A DNA stretch of 64,000 bases from Acidobacteria bacterium UBA2161 (GTDB lineage Bacteria; Acidobacteriota; Vicinamibacteria; Vicinamibacterales; UBA823): assembly GCA_002328835.1 (NCBI GenBank), contig DCWN01000042.1, forward strand, positions 191,136 through 255,135. Reading direction: 5' to 3'. Numbering within the stretch: the stretch's first letter is position 1; each line of letters begins with the position of its first letter. The translations under genes were made by a program, and so were the position numbers. This document shows, in pieces, positions 16,053 to 23,656 of the stretch. Below the pieces are notes generated by a model, which worked only from the letters and a program-made list of their open reading frames with translations, was not told the origin of the DNA and did no database searches.

Positions 16053-17579
16053 GTGGCGCCCGGCGAACCCCGGTCGTCGTCGATTCCGCCGACCGACCCC
16101 GACCGGCGCCGGCTGCTCGTCGGCGCCGGTGCCGGCGCCGCCACCATGCTGTTCGATCACGGCGGCGTGCACGCGCAGACACAGGGCGACACCGTCGTCT
16201 TCACGCACACCACGGTGGTGAACGCCGATGGCGTGCAGAACGACGTGGCCCTTGCCGTCGAGGGCAGCGTGATCGTGGCGATCGGCCCTACCGACGACGT
16301 CCTCCAGGCGTATCCGCGGGCCGAGGTGTACGATGGCCGGCGCAAGGCGCTCTTTCCGGGCCTCATCAACTGCCACGCGCACATGGGGGCCGTCCTGGCC
16401 CGCGGCTTCAACGAGGACTTCGGCTTCCCGAACTCCTATCGCCTGGCGCTCTCCCCCGGGAGCCTGCTCGAAGGCGAGGAAGCCACCTTGATGGTCACCG
16501 TGGCGGCACTCGAAGCGATTCGCACGGGGACGACAACCATCGTCGAATACACGGGGAACATCGCACGGGACGCCGGGGCGCTGGCCGATAGCGGCCTCCG
16601 CTGCGTCCTCGCCGAATCGGTCCGGGACAGCGAGAACGTCGCCGGCCCGCTCTCTCCGGAACGGCTCGCCGCGAGCGAGACGCCGCGGTTCTCGCCCGAC
16701 CGGCGGAACGCGGGGTTGCAGCGGATCGAGGACCTCTTCAGCGCGTGGCACGGCGCGCGGGATGGACGGATCTCGGTCTTCCCCGCAGCCGCGCTCACCG
16801 AAACATCGTCACCGGAACTCCTGCAGGCCGTCCGCGCCTTCGCCGAGGCGCACGACGTCGGCTACACGATCCATCTGAACCAGAGTCGTGCCGAGTTCGA
16901 GTTCATGCAGCGCTATCACGGCGTTCGGCCGACGGCCTACCTCGACCAGCACGACTTCCTCGGCCCCCGATTGTTCGCGGCGCACGCCCGGTACGTCGAC
17001 GCGGGCGAGATCGCGATGCTGGCCCGCTCCGGGACGATCATCTCGCATCAGGCGGCCATGGCGGCGAACCGCGGGGTGAGCCCGCCGGTCCCAGCGCTGC
17101 GGGCCGCCGGCTGCCCGATCGCACTCGGTACCGACAACAACACGAACGACCTGTTCGAGGTGATGCGGACCGCGCTTCGAACGGAACGGATCCGGCGCGA
17201 CGACGAGCGGCCCGGCCTCCAGCCGCAGCCTGAGGACATCCTCGCCGACGCGACCGAGAACGGCGCGCGCGCCGTCCACCAGCGTGAGAGCCTTGGAACG
17301 CTCGAGGTCGGCAAGAAGGCCGATCTCCTCGTGCTGGATGCGCTGAAGGCCCACCTGGTTCCGGCCGGCCGGATCGCCTCGGCGTGGATCCACAACGGTC
17401 AACCGTCCGACATCGAGTCCTCGATGATCGACGGCCGCTTCGTCATGCGCGACCACCGCGTTCTGACGATGGACGAGGACGCCGTCCTCGACGAGGCCGA
17501 CCGGGTCGGGCGCCGCATCTGGAACCGGGTGCAGGCGGAGAGCCCGGTCAGGGTGCCCCGCCTCCCGCGTCCGGTCTGA
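16053..17579 (+). CDS. Tat-exported amidohydrolase (cytosine deaminase / TRZ-ATZ type)
   Basis: 508 residues from GTG 16053. The leader PDRRRLLVGAGAGAAT is Tat-like. Metal ligands of the amidohydrolase barrel are present: HAH in LINCHAHMG, His in YTIHLNQSRAE, His in FAAHARY and Asp in LGTDNNTND. The C-terminal small beta domain (LGTLEVGKKADLLVLD) is typical. Relatives deaminate or hydrolyse nucleobases, S-adenosylhomocysteine or triazines. It follows the NHL lipoprotein with a 2-nt gap. Substrate unknown. Confidence 0.87.
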   Translation: MAPGEPRSSSIPPTDPDRRRLLVGAGAGAATMLFDHGGVHAQTQGDTVVFTHTTVVNADGVQNDVALAVEGSVIVAIGPTDDVLQAYPRAEVYDGRRKALFPGLINCHAHMGAVLARGFNEDFGFPNSYRLALSPGSLLEGEEATLMVTVAALEAIRTGTTTIVEYTGNIARDAGALADSGLRCVLAESVRDSENVAGPLSPERLAASETPRFSPDRRNAGLQRIEDLFSAWHGARDGRISVFPAAALTETSSPELLQAVRAFAEAHDVGYTIHLNQSRAEFEFMQRYHGVRPTAYLDQHDFLGPRLFAAHARYVDAGEIAMLARSGTIISHQAAMAANRGVSPPVPALRAAGCPIALGTDNNTNDLFEVMRTALRTERIRRDDERPGLQPQPEDILADATENGARAVHQRESLGTLEVGKKADLLVLDALKAHLVPAGRIASAWIHNGQPSDIESSMIDGRFVMRDHRVLTMDEDAVLDEADRVGRRIWNRVQAESPVRVPRLPRPV

Positions 17580-17612
17580 ACGCCGGAGGGCTGGCGAAGC
17601 CTCCTCAGTTCG

Positions 17613-17872
17613 CTAGCGGTAGTCGGCGCCGGTCAGGCTGTTGAGCACCGACAGCTGCCAGTCGCGCAGCTGAAGTTCCAGCCCCTCCACAACGGCGGGC
17701 TCGCGCCCGGCCATTCGATGAGGCCCGCCACCCTGATGCCGCCCTCGTACATCGTCCCCTTCAGACCCCTGAGAACGATGTTGGGCGGGTCAGCGCGCTG
17801 CGCCCGCGGCACCGCCGCCAGCAGGACGCCGAGCATCAGGACGAGGCCAGGCGCCAGTCGGATCGAACGCAT
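17613..17872 (-). pseudogene. Sulfatase ghost: three joined fragments of an arylsulfatase gene
   Basis: Three recognisable pieces are joined. (1) A signal peptide and the sulfatase start ADPPNIVL (17872 to about 17771). (2) The C-terminal-half motif RGLKGTMYEGGIRVAG plus LIEWPG (about 17770-17706). (3) In another frame, a plausible sulfatase tail, LELQLRDWQLSVLNSLTGADYR, ending at stop 17613. The catalytic C-x-P-S-R region is completely absent. About 80 codons remain of an expected 450 or so. The gene sits 8 nt after the sigma-54-type activator, on the same strand. Confidence 0.78.
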
Positions 17873-17880
17873 CGCGTCGC

Positions 17881-19326
17881 TCAGGTGGTCTTGCCGAGCA
17901 TCTGCTTGAGCCGGACCATCAAGCCGCCGGAGTGCGTCGGCGCCGCGGGCGCGTCCGGGTCTGGCTCCTCCTGGACGGTGACGGCCGGAAGGTCGAAGAT
18001 CAGCGGACCCGACCGGTAGGTAATGACAGCTCGTTCGACGATGCTCTGCAGCTCGCGCACGTTGCCCGGCCAGTCATACGCGAGCAGCTGACGCTCGCCG
18101 GGTTCGGTCAGCGCTGGACAGGTGCGCTTCAGCGTCTCGGCCGCCTCCTGTAGATAGTAGGCCGCCAAGACGGAGATGTCGCCTCCCAGACGTCGCAACG
18201 GCGCAAGCTCGATCGAGAAGACGCTGATCTGTTCGTAGAAATCTTGACGCACACGACCGGCTGCGACTTCCTGCTTGAGGTCGCGGTTCGTCGTCGCGAC
18301 TACCCGCAGATCCACCGGGCGCTTCCGCTCCTCCCCAAGCCGTGCGCACTTCCCCGCCTGCAGCACCTCGACGAGCTTGCTCTGCATGTCGGGTGGAATC
18401 TCGCCCACTTCGTCCAGGAACAGCGTCCCCTTGTCGGCCAGTTCGAAACGGCCGGCGTGATCGCGCAGCGCGCCGATGAAGGTACCCCTCGCGTAGCCGA
18501 AGAACTCACGTTCGAACAGCTCAGCGGGCATCGTACCGCAGTTCACCTTGATCAGCGGCTTCCGCTTTCTCGGACTCAGGGTGTGGAGCGTGCGGGCGAC
18601 CAACTCCTTTCCGGTCCCCGTCTCGCCACTGACGACGACATTCGACCGGGTCCGCGCGACCGATTCGATCGCTCGGCGCACACCCTTAATCGCCTCCGAT
18701 TCGCCGAGAATGGCGCCGAACTTGTGCTCGGTGGTGATCTCTTCCTGCAGGTGAGAGTTCTCTTGCTCGAGCCTCGACCTCCTGGCCGCCAATTCCTCGT
18801 GGGCGAGCGTGTTCTCGACCGCGAGGGCGACCTGGCGCGCCACTTCCTCCAGGAAGCCGGTCTCGGCGTCGGAGTACCGATCGGGGAGGCGGCTTCCGAC
18901 CTCAACACTGCCAAAGGCCTCACGCCGTCGCAACAGCGGCACGGCCACGTAGGACCGGATCCCTCGCTCGAGCAGACGATCTTCCAGTCCGACGCGGTGT
19001 TCCGCCTGAAGGTCCCGGCGGACCACCGGTCGCTTCTCGTCGTACAACCGCGCCAGGTGGCTCTCGCGGCGGGGGAAACGTCGCTCCGACTTCGGGACTG
19101 GCTCCGATTCCGAGGGATCGAAGATGGCCCGGACGTTGAGGCTCTCCTTGTTCTGATCGAGCACGGTGAGACTGCCACGATCGAACGGAACGGCCCGGCC
19201 GAGGGCTTCGAAGATGGCGTCGTACAGCGACGGCTTGTCGAGGTGGGCGATGATGGCGGTACTGATCTCGAGGAGCTTCCCTAGTCGTTCCTCCCCCGAG
19301 CCGACCTCCTCAGCAGGCACCGCCAT
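17881..19326 (-). CDS. GAF-AAA+ sigma-54-type activator without GAFTGA consensus and without HTH
   Basis: 481 residues. A GAF domain (about 30-180, LYDAIFEALGRAVPFDRGSL) and a short coiled linker precede an AAA+ domain with Walker A GETGTGKE and Walker B GTLFLDEVGE. The loop that contacts sigma-54, normally GAFTGA, reads GTFIGA. The usual RxDLYYRL stretch reads RQDFYEQI. After the AAA+ lid (NVRELQSIVERAV) only a Pro-rich tail of about 50 residues follows, with no Fis-type helix-turn-helix. Start 19326 is chosen because the GAF fold begins soon after; the longer frame is non-coding in character. It may act on another sigma factor, from solution, or be decaying. Confidence 0.82.
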   Translation of the reverse strand: MAVPAEEVGSGEERLGKLLEISTAIIAHLDKPSLYDAIFEALGRAVPFDRGSLTVLDQNKESLNVRAIFDPSESEPVPKSERRFPRRESHLARLYDEKRPVVRRDLQAEHRVGLEDRLLERGIRSYVAVPLLRRREAFGSVEVGSRLPDRYSDAETGFLEEVARQVALAVENTLAHEELAARRSRLEQENSHLQEEITTEHKFGAILGESEAIKGVRRAIESVARTRSNVVVSGETGTGKELVARTLHTLSPRKRKPLIKVNCGTMPAELFEREFFGYARGTFIGALRDHAGRFELADKGTLFLDEVGEIPPDMQSKLVEVLQAGKCARLGEERKRPVDLRVVATTNRDLKQEVAAGRVRQDFYEQISVFSIELAPLRRLGGDISVLAAYYLQEAAETLKRTCPALTEPGERQLLAYDWPGNVRELQSIVERAVITYRSGPLIFDLPAVTVQEEPDPDAPAAPTHSGGLMVRLKQMLGKTT

Positions 19327-19388
19327 CAGCGGGACTCTACCACCTGACGCGCCGCCCCACGGATTCTCCCACCGGCGGTCGCCGGCGG

Positions 19389-20615
19389 CTAGGGCTGCGA
19401 CTCGGCCGGTGGCTGGATCTTCACGAGCCCCACGGTGTTCGAACTGCTCTGGTGAATGAGCAGATCTCCGTCCTGGGTCACCCATGTCCGCCTGATGATG
19501 CCGACGCCCGAGGGGATCGCCCAGCTCTGGAATACCTCGGTCTCGGGATCGAAGCGCACCAGCGCCTCCGGCCGCATCGCCGACTCGTTGTACCAGATGA
19601 CGTCGTCGATGATGGCCACGGCGTAGGGGTGCGAGGTCGGCCCGCTGGGCGATGGCCATTCCTTGATCTCGCCCGTCTCGGGGTTCAACCGGCCGAGCCG
19701 GCCCATCGTCGAGTTCCCATACCAGACCATCCCGTCGCTCGAGAGGGCAAGGCGGCGAATGCGCGTCTCGGCCTCGGCGATCTCGTAGAACCGGATCTCC
19801 ATCGTGTCCGGATCCATCGCACCAATCTTGTTCGTGCCGTTGTAGGCGATCCAGAGCGTGCCATCCGGGCCGACCTGAATCCCGTAGGGGCGGGGCTCGG
19901 TCACAATCTCGGTGAGCTCGCCGCTCTCGGGGTCGAGGCGGCCGAGCATGCCGGCCTGCTGCGCCGTGAAGTAGAGCTGACCGTTGGGGTGGAACAGGCC
20001 GGTGTGCGGGTCGCGCGCCTCGGTCTTGTACTCGGTAATCACGCCGGTCCTCGGTTCCAGCCGGCCGAGCGTGGCGTTGCTGTTCCCGGTGTACCAGATG
20101 CTGCCGTCCTCATCGGCGATGAGGCTGTGAGGCCGCGCCTCGGGCGGAAGGTGGTACTCCTCCATCTCCATCGTCTCCGGATCGATCCGGCCCGCGAGGC
20201 TCGCCCACATCCCGGTCCACCAGATCGATCCGTCCGGCGCCTCGATCGGATCCCGGCACCGCTGCCCGAGCGTCGGGACCGTCCACTCGACGATCTCGAT
20301 CTCGGTGTCGCCGGGAATCAGCGTCGGACGCCGGCCCGGCTTCTCGGGAAAGTGCGTGGCCAGATAGTCGGCGAGAGTCTCCTCTTGCGGCTCCGCCAGC
20401 TCCACCATCGTGGCCATGATCTTCCGCCATTCCTCCGCCGTGTCGTAGCCCTGGGAGCGCGTGATCGTGTTGAGCCCGTGGCAGCTCCCGCAGGCCGCCT
20501 CCGCCAGGAGCTTGCCCGCGCCGTCCGGAAGGGAGACCGGCCCCCGCTGGGCCTGGGCTGGCGCGGCGGTGCCGAACGCGAGAACCGTCAATGCAATAAG
20601 GCTACGAATCCACAT
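19389..20615 (-). CDS. Cytochrome c-Vgb-like beta-propeller protein
   Basis: 408 residues with a Sec signal (cut after APAQA). A small heme domain with CGSCH at residues 42-46 and a likely Met ligand in IMATMVEL is followed by a propeller of the virginiamycin B lyase (Vgb) type: repeats such as GSIWWTGMWASLAGRIDPET, GSIWYTGNSNATLGRLEP and GMVWYGNSTMGRLGRLNPETG. Vgb itself linearises streptogramins, but heme-linked versions in environmental bacteria have unknown substrates. ATG 20615 is chosen over 20636 for its spacing from GGAAAGGGG. It is divergent from D-lyxose isomerase. Confidence 0.84.
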   Translation of the reverse strand: MWIRSLIALTVLAFGTAAPAQAQRGPVSLPDGAGKLLAEAACGSCHGLNTITRSQGYDTAEEWRKIMATMVELAEPQEETLADYLATHFPEKPGRRPTLIPGDTEIEIVEWTVPTLGQRCRDPIEAPDGSIWWTGMWASLAGRIDPETMEMEEYHLPPEARPHSLIADEDGSIWYTGNSNATLGRLEPRTGVITEYKTEARDPHTGLFHPNGQLYFTAQQAGMLGRLDPESGELTEIVTEPRPYGIQVGPDGTLWIAYNGTNKIGAMDPDTMEIRFYEIAEAETRIRRLALSSDGMVWYGNSTMGRLGRLNPETGEIKEWPSPSGPTSHPYAVAIIDDVIWYNESAMRPEALVRFDPETEVFQSWAIPSGVGIIRRTWVTQDGDLLIHQSSSNTVGLVKIQPPAESQP

Positions 20616-20726
20616 GAGCATCCCCTTTCCGTCCACTCAGGACGGGCGTCTGCCACCCACTGGAGCAGCGTACAATGTTCGTCGTAGCGCGGCAATCGGG
20701 AGTTCACGCCGGGCCGCGTGGTCACC

Positions 20727-21398
20727 ATGAAACGCTCCACGATCAACGCTCGAATCCGTGCCGCCATCGACCTGTTCGACACCCACCGGTTCGCCCTCCC
20801 GCCGTTCGCCTCGTGGAGCCCGGCGGCCTGGAGAGAGGCCGGCACGAAAGCCGACGACATCCGGCGGTGCCGCCTCGGGTGGGATCTGACCGACTTCGAC
20901 CGCGACGACTTCACCCGATGCGGCCTGCTGCTCTTCACGTTGCGGAACGGCCGGGCGACCGCAAAGCCGATCGAAGGGGTGAAGCCCTACGCCGAGAAGA
21001 TCATGATCGTCGGCGACGCGCAGGTCACACCCTGGCACTACCACCTGGTCAAGATGGAGGACATCATCAACCGCAGCGGCGGACGACTCGTCGTTGACGT
21101 CTGCCGGGCCGACGTGGAGGGCCGGTTGACCGACGACGCCGTCGAGGTCTCGATCGACGGTGTTCGCCGCTCGGTCGCGGCCCGCGGCCGGATCGAGCTC
21201 TCGCCTGGCGAGAGCATCACGCTGCCGCCCAGGCTGGCCCATCAGTTCACAGCCGTCGGCGGCGCGGTGGTCGCCGGCGAGGTCTCGTCGCTGAACGACG
21301 ACGAGACCGACAACTACTTCATCGATCCGGTTAGTCGGTTCCCGTCCATCGAGGAAGACGAGCCGGCTGAGTACCTGCTCTGTACCGAGTACTCCTAG
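20727..21398 (+). CDS. D-lyxose isomerase (ketol-isomerase, cupin fold)
   Basis: 223 residues without a signal peptide, so cytoplasmic. The whole length follows the D-lyxose isomerase pattern: MKRSTINARIRAAIDLF, FALPPFASWSP, RLGWDLTDF, KPYAEKIMIV, then the metal site H104-x-H106 in TPWHYH with E111, PGESITLPPRLAHQF and the closing IEEDEPAEYLLCTEYS. It interconverts D-lyxose with D-xylulose, and in some members D-mannose with D-fructose, with a divalent metal. ATG 20727 is preferred over GTG 20718. A TACAAT box lies at 20671-20676. It is one of the few cytoplasmic enzymes here. Confidence 0.88.
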   Translation: MKRSTINARIRAAIDLFDTHRFALPPFASWSPAAWREAGTKADDIRRCRLGWDLTDFDRDDFTRCGLLLFTLRNGRATAKPIEGVKPYAEKIMIVGDAQVTPWHYHLVKMEDIINRSGGRLVVDVCRADVEGRLTDDAVEVSIDGVRRSVAARGRIELSPGESITLPPRLAHQFTAVGGAVVAGEVSSLNDDETDNYFIDPVSRFPSIEEDEPAEYLLCTEYS

Positions 21399-21401
21399 GA
21401 A

Positions 21402-22583
21402 TCACGGGTCCAGGGCCAGCCCGCCGTGCGAGGCGATGTCGCGAAGCCGCGCGGCATGGCTCGGATTCGCGCCGATGATGTCGCGCAGGCGCTGCCGGAC
21501 CTGCGCCTGCTCCGCTGCCGCCATCGCACCGGCCGCCGTGACCGCATCCGTCGCGGCGGCGTAGCAATCGTCGGGATACGTGATCGATCCGCACTCGGCC
21601 GTCAGATTCGCCAGGACGCCGGCCGCGCCCAACCGTGACGTCGACGCCCCACCCGAACCGGTGCGGCCGAAGCGCTCTTCTGCCAGTTGAATCTCGGCCT
21701 GCGCACCTCGACGGATGTTCGCCGCTTCGGTGCCCGCCTGGAAACAGGTGAACGCCGGCCGGTCCGCCCAGCGGAGCGGCCCGCAGGCGTGAATCCCCGC
21801 CTCGAGAGCCGCGTCGGCGACTTCAGTGATCAGCGCCTCGTATTCGGCGTCGCCCTGCCCGAAGCCGGAAAAGTTTCCGAGGTCGCCGCTTGCGGCGAAT
21901 AGTCCCGTGACACCGGGCAACTTCGCAATCTCGCGTGCGTTCTCGACACCCTCGAGCGTCTCGATCATCAGGAACAGGACGACGTTGTCGTTCCAGGTCT
22001 GCCGGTACCCGCCGGGCACGTCGTTCCACAATTCGCTCGGCCCCTGCCCGCCACCGGAGCTGCGCCGGCCGATCGGCGGAAAGTAGGTCCAGTCGATGGC
22101 GGCCTGCGCCTCCTCGACGCTGTCGACGGTCGGCACCACGATGACGAGCGAGCCCATGTCGGTGGCATGTTGGATTTCACGCTCGTCCGCGTAGGCGACA
22201 CGGACCCCTGGCGCGGCCGGGCCTGGGCAGGTCCGCCAGAGACGCGCCACCTGCTCCCAGGAGATCGCCTCGTGCTGCATCTCCACCCAGAGGAAGTCGT
22301 AGCCGGCGCCGGCCATGGCGCAGTAGGTGCGCGCATCGGTGGCACGGATGGTGCCGCCGATCATCGGGCCGCCGGCGATCAGCTTCCGCTTCGCCGGATT
22401 CCAGATCTCGGGATGCTCCCCGTCGGGCAGCTCGAAGCGCGCACCGTAGTCGAACTCCTCGGCTCTGAACCGTTGATCCGTCTGGGACGACTGGGCCCCC
22501 GCCGGACCAGCGCCCAGGCTGAGGCCGACCGCCACCGCGACGCACCCGACACCGACGAACCCGAATCTGTTTCCAAGTAGCAT
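21402..22583 (-). CDS. Exported HpcH/HpaI-type aldolase family protein
   Basis: 393 residues. The HpcH/HpaI fold is seen in MIGGTIRATDARTYCAMAGAGYDFLWVEMQHE, VIVVPTVDSVEEAQAAI, FLMIETLEGVENAREIAKLPGVTGLF and GDLGNFSG. Family members are metal-dependent class II aldolases of 2-keto acids. A clear signal peptide (FVGVGCVAVAVGLSLGAGPAGAQ) precedes the enzyme domain, so it is exported, which is unusual for this family. The C-terminal 80 residues are an added Ala-rich helical region. ATG 22583 is preceded by GAGGA. The VWA gene ends 8 nt upstream on the same strand, so the two are probably co-transcribed. Confidence 0.8.
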   Translation of the reverse strand: MLLGNRFGFVGVGCVAVAVGLSLGAGPAGAQSSQTDQRFRAEEFDYGARFELPDGEHPEIWNPAKRKLIAGGPMIGGTIRATDARTYCAMAGAGYDFLWVEMQHEAISWEQVARLWRTCPGPAAPGVRVAYADEREIQHATDMGSLVIVVPTVDSVEEAQAAIDWTYFPPIGRRSSGGGQGPSELWNDVPGGYRQTWNDNVVLFLMIETLEGVENAREIAKLPGVTGLFAASGDLGNFSGFGQGDAEYEALITEVADAALEAGIHACGPLRWADRPAFTCFQAGTEAANIRRGAQAEIQLAEERFGRTGSGGASTSRLGAAGVLANLTAECGSITYPDDCYAAATDAVTAAGAMAAAEQAQVRQRLRDIIGANPSHAARLRDIASHGGLALDP

Positions 22584-22590
22584 GGCGTCC

Positions 22591-23565
22591 TCACTCGTGG
22601 TTTCTACCGTCTCCGGGGCTAGATGGCGCAACATAGTCCTTTCGGGCGCGCGGCTTCAGGCCCCGCTGGGAGACCCGGACGTCGATGTCGTGCACCTTGC
22701 CGTCGCGCTTCGGCGGCGCGAAGCCGATGAGGTACTGGCTGTGCAGCTCATCGGCAACTCGCGCGAACGCGGCGCCGAGATCCTGCCCGAACCGGATCTC
22801 CGCATAGCCGCCACCCGTGTCCTCCGCCACGCGAGCGAGACCGGAATCGGGCATGTCGGCCAGTATCAACGCCCGAAGCCCGGCGGGACCAACCCCCGGC
22901 TGCATCGGCCGCGGTCCCCGGCTGCGCATCCCGATCGCGTAGATCATCACGTCTTCGTCGCGCGCCCGATCGATCACCTGGCCCTGGCTGGCGACGCCGC
23001 GACCGAAGCTGGGCAATCCGCTGTCCTTTCCGTCGCTCAGCACGAGGATGACCGGCCGCCCTTCGCCCCCCTCGGCGAACGCGTTCATCGCCTCGTCGAG
23101 CGCGCGCCAGAGCGGCGTCGGTGCATCGGCTGCGATCGCCTCCGGAAGCGCCTGCAACAGCTCGTCGGGATCGCGGGTGAACGCAGGGCTGACGGCGATG
23201 TCGTGCCCGAACACGCCGACCCGCGCGAGATCCTCCGTGTCGAGCCTCGCCACGAGCTGTTCTGCCGCGCCGCGCAGTAGCGGCAGGTTGCCCTGCATGC
23301 TGCCAGACAGATCCAGCATGACGACCAACCGGACCGGTTGCGGCGTGTTGTCGAACAGGACGATCGGCTGCGTTCTGCCTTCATCCCGCACCTCGAAGTC
23401 GCCCTGCGTCAGGGTCGTGATGAGCCGGCCGTCACCATCGGTCACGGTCACGAATACCCGGACGACGTCGCTCTCGCCGCGGAAGAGCGGCTGCTGCTGC
23501 TCGGCCATACCGAGAACAGCGAGGGCTCCCACAGTGAGGAATCCAGAGACCAGAAACCGAGTCAC
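22591..23565 (-). CDS. Exported von Willebrand factor type A (VWFA-related) protein
   Basis: 324 residues from GTG 23565, placed 8 nt after GAGGAG. A signal peptide (FLVSGFLTVGALAVLG) is followed by a beta domain (VVRVFVTVTDGDGRLITTLTQGDFEVRDEG). A VWA domain follows with an intact MIDAS motif D85-x-S87-x-S89 in MLDLSGSM and a later SDGKDSG. This architecture is the acidobacterial VWFA-related domain family, thought to bind ligands or partner proteins via a metal. It lies directly upstream of the exported aldolase. Function unknown. Confidence 0.83.
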   Translation of the reverse strand: MTRFLVSGFLTVGALAVLGMAEQQQPLFRGESDVVRVFVTVTDGDGRLITTLTQGDFEVRDEGRTQPIVLFDNTPQPVRLVVMLDLSGSMQGNLPLLRGAAEQLVARLDTEDLARVGVFGHDIAVSPAFTRDPDELLQALPEAIAADAPTPLWRALDEAMNAFAEGGEGRPVILVLSDGKDSGLPSFGRGVASQGQVIDRARDEDVMIYAIGMRSRGPRPMQPGVGPAGLRALILADMPDSGLARVAEDTGGGYAEIRFGQDLGAAFARVADELHSQYLIGFAPPKRDGKVHDIDVRVSQRGLKPRARKDYVAPSSPGDGRNHE

Positions 23566-23656
23566 GCGCACAGCTCCTCGATCGGTGTATAACGAGGCTG
23601 AAGGACAGACTACACGGAAACGCGGGCGCCCTGGTGATATCCCAAGGAGAGTCCAG

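Noticed and set aside
19389..20615. Streptogramin lyase (Vgb) resistance gene
   Set aside because: The propeller is Vgb-like, but a heme domain is fused and the genomic setting is not a resistance locus.
23048..23656. 5' extension of the multidomain heme propeller gene
   Set aside because: It overlaps the VWA gene antisense; ATG 23657 has a ribosome site and starts a lipoprotein leader.
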